Positions 59,319-64,000 of a stretch of DNA of 64,000 nucleotides are shown here, in pieces. Under the pieces are notes generated by a model. It saw nothing but the letters and a program-made list of their open reading frames with translations. It was not told the origin of the DNA and did not search any database. The stretch lies in the NCBI RefSeq assembly GCF_015234305.1, contig NZ_JADGMI010000001.1, forward strand, positions 682,001-746,000, in the 5' to 3' direction. Made by a program: the position numbers and the translations under genes. The DNA is from Superficieibacter sp. 1612_C1 (GTDB lineage: Bacteria; Pseudomonadota; Gammaproteobacteria; Enterobacterales; Enterobacteriaceae). How positions within the stretch are numbered: the stretch's first letter is position 1; the number at the start of each line of letters is the position of its first letter.

Positions 59319-61373
59319 ATGGAACTGAAAGCCACATCGCTGGGCAAACGCATGGCGCAGCATCCCTATGATCGGGTGGAAATTCTGCACGCCGGGGTGA
59401 AAGTCTCTGGGGAACGTCATGAATATCTTATTCCTTTCAATCAGTTAATCTCAGTTCGCTGTAAGCGCGGCCTGGTCTGGGGCGAACTGGAATTTGTGCT
59501 GCCGGAAGATAAAGTGGTGCGCCTGCATGGGACCGAGTGGAGTGAAACGCAGCGCTTCCACAGCCATCTGATTTCGCTCTGGGACGCGTGGAGCGCGCAG
59601 ATGAGCGAGATTGCCGCTCAGGTGCTTAACGAACAATTAGACGACATTGCCCGCAGCAGCGGTGAAGGCAAATGGCTGACGCGTCAGCAGACGCAGGGGC
59701 TTCAGCAGCAGATCCGTAACGCGCTTGATGCCTTGCCGGTGCCCACCAGCCGTCTTGATAGCTTTGATAACTGCCGTGAGCCGTGGCGGCAGTGTCAGGC
59801 ATGGCTGAAAGATAGTGAAAGCTGCCGCCTGGCGCATAACCAGACCTTCACCGACACCATGCTCAGCCAGTATGCAGACTTCTTTGAGCAGGTAGAAAGC
59901 TCTCCGCTGAATCCGGCGCAGGCACGGGCGGTGGTGAATGGCGAACAATCATTACTGGTATTAGCCGGGGCGGGGAGCGGTAAAACCTCGGTATTGGTGG
60001 CGCGGGCCGGTTGGCTGCTGGCGCGCGGTGAGGCCGCGGCGGATCAAATATTGCTGCTGGCGTTTGGTCGCAAGGCCGCTGAAGAGATGGATGAGCGCAT
60101 CCGCGAACGACTACATACCGAAGAGATTTCCGCGCGCACTTTTCATTCGCTGGCGCTGCATATTATCCGCCAGGGAAGCAAAAAGGTTCCGCAAGTCAGC
60201 AAGCTGGAGAACGATTCATCTGCACGCCAGAAGTTGTTTACCGACGCCTGGCAGCAGCAGTGTCAGGAGAAAAAAGCCCAGGCTAAAGGCTGGCGGCAGT
60301 GGCTGGAAGAGGAAATGGCGTGGGAGCTACCGGAAGGCAGCTTCTGGAATGACAAAAGCGTGCTGCGGCGGATGGGGAGCCGTCTTGACCGCTGGGTAAG
60401 CCTGATGCGGATGCACGGCGGGGCGCAGACAGACATGATCGCCGCTGCGCCAGAGGAGGTGCGCGATCTGTTTAGCCGTCGTATTAAGCTGATGGCCCCG
60501 TTGCTGAAAGCGTGGAAGACAGCGCTGAAAGCAGAGAACGCGGTGGATTTCTCGGGGCTGATCCATCAGGCCATCAACATCCTGGAAAAAGGGCGTTTCG
60601 TTAGCCCGTGGAAGCACATCCTGGTCGATGAGTTTCAGGATATCTCGCCGCAACGCGCTGCATTGTTGGCGGCATTACGCAAGCAAAACTCGCAAACGAC
60701 GCTGTTTGCAGTCGGTGACGACTGGCAGGCTATCTATCGTTTCAGCGGTGCGCAAATGACCTTAACTACCGCCTTTAATCACTACTTCGGTGAAGGGGAT
60801 CGCTGCGCGCTGGATACCACTTATCGCTTTAACGGACGTATCGGTGAGGTTGCCAACCGTTTTATCCAGCAAAACCCGCACCAGCTTAAAAAACCGCTTC
60901 ACAGCCTGAAGACGGGCGATAAAAAAGCGGTCACGCTAATGGCGGAAGAGCAGCTTGATGCACTGCTGGACAAGCTCAGCGGCTATGCCACACCGCAAGA
61001 GCGGATCCTGCTGCTGGCACGCTACCATCATCTGAAACCGACGGTTCTGGAAAAGGCTGCTACCCGCTGGCCAAACCTGGATTTACGGTTTATGACCATT
61101 CATGCCAGTAAAGGCCAGCAGGCAGATTACGTGATTATTCTCGGGCTTGAGGAGGGGCAGGAGGGTTTTCCGGCACCCGCACGCGAGTCGGTGATGGAGC
61201 AGGCGCTGCTTCCCCAGCCAGAGGATTACCCCGATGCGGAAGAGCGTCGTCTGCTGTACGTGGCGATTACCCGGGCACGTCAGCGCGTCTGGTTACTGTT
61301 TAATAAAGACCGGCCGTCCAGCTTTGTTGAGGCATTAAAGCAGCTTGACGTACCGGTCGCGCGAAAACCCTGA
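59319..61373 (+). CDS. helD: DNA helicase IV
   Basis: Superfamily 1 3'-5' DNA helicase of the UvrD/Rep type, acting in RecF-pathway recombination. The N-terminal ~180 residues are specific to HelD; then motif I 'LAGAGSGKTS' (about 216-225), motif II 'HILVDEFQDIS', motif III 'GDDWQAIYRFSGA', and motifs V/VI 'IHASKGQQADYVII' and 'LLYVAITRARQRVW'. Start at 59319 (MELKATSLGKRM) gives 684 residues as in E. coli; an in-frame ATG... at 59286 lies further upstream but is not supported by homologues. Ends 4 bp from the convergent mgsA stop. Confidence 0.96.
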   Translation: MELKATSLGKRMAQHPYDRVEILHAGVKVSGERHEYLIPFNQLISVRCKRGLVWGELEFVLPEDKVVRLHGTEWSETQRFHSHLISLWDAWSAQMSEIAAQVLNEQLDDIARSSGEGKWLTRQQTQGLQQQIRNALDALPVPTSRLDSFDNCREPWRQCQAWLKDSESCRLAHNQTFTDTMLSQYADFFEQVESSPLNPAQARAVVNGEQSLLVLAGAGSGKTSVLVARAGWLLARGEAAADQILLLAFGRKAAEEMDERIRERLHTEEISARTFHSLALHIIRQGSKKVPQVSKLENDSSARQKLFTDAWQQQCQEKKAQAKGWRQWLEEEMAWELPEGSFWNDKSVLRRMGSRLDRWVSLMRMHGGAQTDMIAAAPEEVRDLFSRRIKLMAPLLKAWKTALKAENAVDFSGLIHQAINILEKGRFVSPWKHILVDEFQDISPQRAALLAALRKQNSQTTLFAVGDDWQAIYRFSGAQMTLTTAFNHYFGEGDRCALDTTYRFNGRIGEVANRFIQQNPHQLKKPLHSLKTGDKKAVTLMAEEQLDALLDKLSGYATPQERILLLARYHHLKPTVLEKAATRWPNLDLRFMTIHASKGQQADYVIILGLEEGQEGFPAPARESVMEQALLPQPEDYPDAEERRLLYVAITRARQRVWLLFNKDRPSSFVEALKQLDVPVARKP

Positions 61374-61377
61374 GGGC

Positions 61378-61836
61378 CTATTGCAGGCGTTCGGCAAGAT
61401 AGCGTTGATAATCGGGGATCAGAATATCAATGCTGTCGCTGAATTGCGGCGACTGAATAATAAAATCGGCGGTCGAGACATTGGTCGCCACCGGAATGTT
61501 CCAGACCGTTGCCAGGCGCAACAGCGCCTTCACGTCCGGATCGTGCGGCACGGCGTTTAACGGGTCCCAGAGAAAAATCAGTACGTCAATTTTGCTTTCC
61601 GCAATCATCGCGCCGACCTGCTGATCGCCGCCCATCGGGCCGCTGAGCATGGCATTAACCTCAAGCCCGGTTGCCCGCTGGATCAGATTACCCGTCGTCC
61701 CGGTGGCATATAAAACGTGCTGCTCCAGCAGAGGCTGGTGGCGCTGCACCCATTTCATCAACGTGGTTTTGCAATGGTCGTGGGCCACCAGCGCAATATG
61801 CTTACGCGGCGGGAGAGAGCGTGTTGTGAGTTCCAT
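61378..61836 (-). CDS. mgsA: Methylglyoxal synthase
   Basis: Converts dihydroxyacetone phosphate to methylglyoxal and phosphate, a bypass that relieves sugar-phosphate stress. Phosphate-binding '[15 protein letters not shown]' (about 43-57), '[15 protein letters not shown]' (about 64-78) containing the catalytic Asp71 region, and '[19 protein letters not shown]'. Start at 61836 (MELTTRSLP) gives 152 residues as in E. coli. Stops 4 bp from convergent helD with no terminator between them. E. coli yccT, normally next, is missing. Confidence 0.97.
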   Translation of the reverse strand: MELTTRSLPPRKHIALVAHDHCKTTLMKWVQRHQPLLEQHVLYATGTTGNLIQRATGLEVNAMLSGPMGGDQQVGAMIAESKIDVLIFLWDPLNAVPHDPDVKALLRLATVWNIPVATNVSTADFIIQSPQFSDSIDILIPDYQRYLAERLQ

Positions 61837-62012
61837 GGTAAATATCCGTAGTGTAATTTGCTTACAGAGTACTGAAAGTGATTGCGGCTGCAAGCCACAC
61901 CGTCAAAAAATGTGAATTATTCGAAGCAGCGATTTTCAGACGTCTCCCTGGGGGTTTTGTAGTGGCTCTGCCAGGATTATCGTACACTGGCTGAAACTGC
62001 CCGGAGGATAAG

Positions 62013-62426
62013 ATGAAAGAGCACGATATTGCAGGCATTCTGACGTCAACACATACCATCGCGCTGGTGGGCGCGAGCGATAAGCCCGACCGGCCCAGCT
62101 ATCGGGTCATGAAATATCTGCTGGACCAGGGTTATCACGTTATTCCGGTCTCACCTAAAGTGGCGGGAAGTACACTTCTGGGGCAGCAAGGCTATGCAAC
62201 ACTGGCCGATGTGCCGGAGAAAATCGATATGGTCGATGTTTTCCGTAATTCAGAAGCCGCATGGGGCGTCGCGCAGGAGGCCATCGCCGTGGGGGCCAAA
62301 ACCCTGTGGCTACAGTTGGGTGTAATTAACGAACAGGCGGCGGTGCTGGCACGCGATGCTGGTCTGAACGTGGTGATGGATCGCTGCCCGGCGATTGAAA
62401 TTCCTCGCCTGGGCCTGGCGAAATAA
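62013..62426 (+). CDS. yccU: CoA-binding Rossmann-fold protein YccU
   Basis: A 137-residue CoA_binding domain protein ('[27 protein letters not shown]' region, about 14-40), resembling the CoA-binding domain of succinyl-CoA synthetase alpha but lacking the ligase part. Conserved 'DVFRNSEAA' and 'LWLQLGV'. Physiological role not established. GGAGGA six to eleven bases upstream sets the start; E. coli length 137. A strong bidirectional terminator follows. Confidence 0.93.
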   Translation: MKEHDIAGILTSTHTIALVGASDKPDRPSYRVMKYLLDQGYHVIPVSPKVAGSTLLGQQGYATLADVPEKIDMVDVFRNSEAAWGVAQEAIAVGAKTLWLQLGVINEQAAVLARDAGLNVVMDRCPAIEIPRLGLAK

Positions 62427-62428
62427 GT

Positions 62429-62468
62429 AAAAAGCCCGCCGCGGTGTGAACCGGGCGGGCTTTTTCAT
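62429..62468. terminator. Bidirectional terminator between yccU and hspQ
   Basis: AGCCCGCC/GGCGGGCT stem with a 13-nt loop and A/T runs on both sides; serves converging yccU (+) and hspQ (-). Confidence 0.93.
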
Positions 62469-62477
62469 ATACGGAGT

Positions 62478-62795
62478 TTAGTGGCAAAGTCGGGGCGACT
62501 GAAGCTGGCGACGGATGGTGCGGGACAGTTCGTCCATCGAAGGCTGTTCCGGGTGCTCCTCCAGCATCTCACCGCTAAGCTGCGCTTCGGCGAGATAGGT
62601 ATGCACTGGCTGGCCGCTGTCGTCTTCCATTACCACATGATACCAGGGCGCGGCGCGAAGCTCGTCATTGACCGCAAGTTCTTCAGGTGCTGGCTCTTCA
62701 AGGGAATACTCAGCATCGACATCCACAATAACGCCCAGATAGCCCAGCAGGGTGTGGCGAACCTGCTGACCAATGCCATATTTGCTGGCAATCAT
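62478..62795 (-). CDS. hspQ: Heat-shock protein HspQ
   Basis: Small heat-shock protein of the YccV/hemimethylated-DNA-binding family; binds hemimethylated DNA in vitro, influences DnaA stability and acts as a specificity factor that stimulates Lon. ATG at 62795 is used because GGAGG is 5 bp upstream; the GTG at 62801 sits almost on the SD. 105 residues as in E. coli. '[22 protein letters not shown]' and '[24 protein letters not shown]' are the conserved stretches. A sigma-32 promoter precedes it. Confidence 0.96.
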   Translation of the reverse strand: MIASKYGIGQQVRHTLLGYLGVIVDVDAEYSLEEPAPEELAVNDELRAAPWYHVVMEDDSGQPVHTYLAEAQLSGEMLEEHPEQPSMDELSRTIRRQLQSPRLCH

Positions 62796-62828
62796 TGTCA
62801 CCTCCAGGGGAAAATTGCTCTACAGGTT

Positions 62829-62856
62829 ATGTGGGGCAAAATTTCCCTTTTTCAAG
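62829..62856 (-). promoter_or_regulatory. Sigma-32 heat-shock promoter of hspQ
   Basis: Minus strand: CTTGAAA (62856-62850), 13-bp spacer, CCCCACAT (62836-62829), close to the consensus CTTGAAA-N11-16-CCCCATNT. It begins at the base next to the rlmI stop codon. Confidence 0.8.
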
Positions 62857-64000
62857 TTACATGACGCGACAGGCAAAGCCTTTCAGATAAAGTCCTTCTG
62901 GATAGGTAGCAATCACCGGGTGATCGGCGGCCTGACGGAACTGCTCTATAAATTGTATATCACGTCCGGCATCAATTGCGGCATCAGCGACAATTTTCTG
63001 GAATAAATCGGTGGTCATCAGCCCGGAGCAGGAGAAGGTCAGCAGTACGCCGCCGGGGTTAAGCAGCTGAATCGCCAGCATATTGATATCTTTATAGCCA
63101 CGGCAGGCACCCTGTAACTGGCTTTTATTTTCAACAAACTTCGGCGGATCCATTACGATCACGTCAAATTTCTCGCCGCTATCGCGATATTTACGCAGCA
63201 GTTTGAATACGTCATCGCGCACAAATTCAGCTTTGCTGAGATCCAACTGGTTTAGCTCAACGTTCTGCTTCGCCACGTCCAGCGCTTCCTGTGAGGTATC
63301 GACGCTGATGACCTGACGGCAACCGCCCATCAATGCGGAAACCGCAAAGCCGCCGGTATAGGAGAAACAGTTCAGCACGCGCGCATTTTCGACATAGCGA
63401 CGGGTTGCCAGACGGCTGTCGCGCTGATCGAGATAATAGCCGGTTTTATGGCCTGCTTTGATATCCACCAGCAGCTTCATGCCATGTTCCTGAATTGGCA
63501 GCAGGGCAGGCGGTTGCTCGCCGGTGACCGGCCCCTGCGTCAGCTCCAGACCCTCTTTCTTACGCACCGCCACATCGCTGCGATCGTAAATTGCACATTC
63601 CGGCCACAGTGACTGGAGCGCCGAGATCAGCGCTGCACGCTGATATTCTGCTCCGGCGCTCAGCAGTTGCAGCACCAGGAAATTGCCGAAGCGGTCGATG
63701 GTCACGCCCGGCAGACCGTCAGACTCTCCGGCGATTAAACGCCAGGCATCCAGCCCGTCGCGTTTCGCCAGCCAGTCACGCCAGGTCTGCGCACGCTGAA
63801 GGCGGCGAATGAAAAAGTCGATATCCACCGACTCCTGCGGATCGAATGTCCAGACGCGGGCGCGGATCTGTGAATCGGGAGAATACGCGGCGCGTGCCAG
63901 CCATTTGCCCTGATGATCGACAATATCAATGGTCTCACCCTGGCTGGCCTTGCCTTCCATACGGGCAACGGCACCGGAAAAAATCCACGGATGGCGGCGC
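62857..64000 (-). CDS. rlmI: 23S rRNA m5C1962 methyltransferase RlmI, 5'-truncated by window edge
   Basis: Methylates C1962 of 23S rRNA using SAM. The frame is open from the Met at 63960 to the window's end, encoding [13 protein letters not shown] of the PUA domain, so the true start is outside. Domains: PUA (N-terminal), then a Rossmann methyltransferase with '[16 protein letters not shown]', '[10 protein letters not shown]', '[13 protein letters not shown]' and catalytic Cys in 'LTFSCSGLM'. About 380 of the expected 396 residues are visible. Confidence 0.96.
   Translation of the reverse strand, partial: RRHPWIFSGAVARMEGKASQGETIDIVDHQGKWLARAAYSPDSQIRARVWTFDPQESVDIDFFIRRLQRAQTWRDWLAKRDGLDAWRLIAGESDGLPGVTIDRFGNFLVLQLLSAGAEYQRAALISALQSLWPECAIYDRSDVAVRKKEGLELTQGPVTGEQPPALLPIQEHGMKLLVDIKAGHKTGYYLDQRDSRLATRRYVENARVLNCFSYTGGFAVSALMGGCRQVISVDTSQEALDVAKQNVELNQLDLSKAEFVRDDVFKLLRKYRDSGEKFDVIVMDPPKFVENKSQLQGACRGYKDINMLAIQLLNPGGVLLTFSCSGLMTTDLFQKIVADAAIDAGRDIQFIEQFRQAADHPVIATYPEGLYLKGFACRVM

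Noticed and set aside
1-64000. CRISPR arrays, IS elements, prophage, tRNA or integrase genes
   Set aside because: Scanned by eye on both strands; no direct-repeat arrays, transposase or integrase motifs, or cloverleaf-like segments seen.

Overview
The window is a stretch of chromosome from a member of the Enterobacteriaceae. Nearly every gene matches, in order and orientation, the E. coli/Salmonella block that runs from ycaL-cmk-rpsA through mukFEB, ompF, pepN, ssu, pyrD, pqi, fabA and ompA to helD, hspQ and rlmI. Base composition, protein lengths and the absence of several E. coli-specific genes fit an Enterobacter/Lelliottia/Leclercia/Citrobacter-type genome. The species cannot be fixed by eye. 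Both ends are cut inside genes: ycaL on the left and rlmI on the right. I see no tRNA, rRNA, CRISPR array, insertion sequence or prophage.

Layout. 1-11 kb: OM quality control protease (ycaL), nucleotide and translation genes (cmk, rpsA, ihfB), then a DNA-uptake-type channel (comEC/ycaI) and the lipid A/Kdo genes msbA-lpxK-ycaQ-ycaR-kdsB, coupled by short overlaps. 11-20 kb: ycbJ, elyC, then the tightly overlapping cmoM-mukF-mukE-mukB chromosome-condensin operon. 20-30 kb: cell-wall and metabolic genes (ldtD, mepK, gloC, aspC), the OmpR-controlled porin ompF, asnS, pncB and a queH gene. 30-40 kb: pepN, the sulfonate operon ssuEADCB, pyrD, zapC, ycbX. 40-52 kb: rlmKL, uup, the lipid-transport operon pqiABC, rmf, fabA, a Lon-like gene (ycbZ), matP. 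52-64 kb: ompA, sulA, sxy, a two-gene accessory cassette, yccS, helD, mgsA, yccU, hspQ, rlmI.

Functional themes. Several neighbours act together. MukFEB and MatP both shape the chromosome, and MatP is known to exclude MukBEF from Ter. LdtD makes 3-3 peptidoglycan cross-links that MepK (next gene) cuts. SsuEADCB takes up and desulfonates alkanesulfonates. SulA and ZapC both act on FtsZ. Recognisable control sites include a LexA box (sulA), FadR/FabR operators (fabA), a PurR box and a pyrimidine-sensing leader hairpin (pyrD), an OmpR-type promoter region (ompF), a sigma-32 promoter (hspQ) and a CpxR-like box (ldtD).

Departures from E. coli K-12: queH lies between pncB and pepN; no fimbrial cluster lies between ssuE and pyrD; yccF (between yccS and helD) and yccT (between mgsA and yccU) are missing; and a two-gene minus-strand unit sits between sxy and yccS. 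That unit encodes an orphan PTS EIIC of the lactose/chitobiose family, followed by a stand-alone protein resembling only the C-terminal domain of the RarA/WRNIP1 AAA+ ATPase. It is the least explained part of the window.
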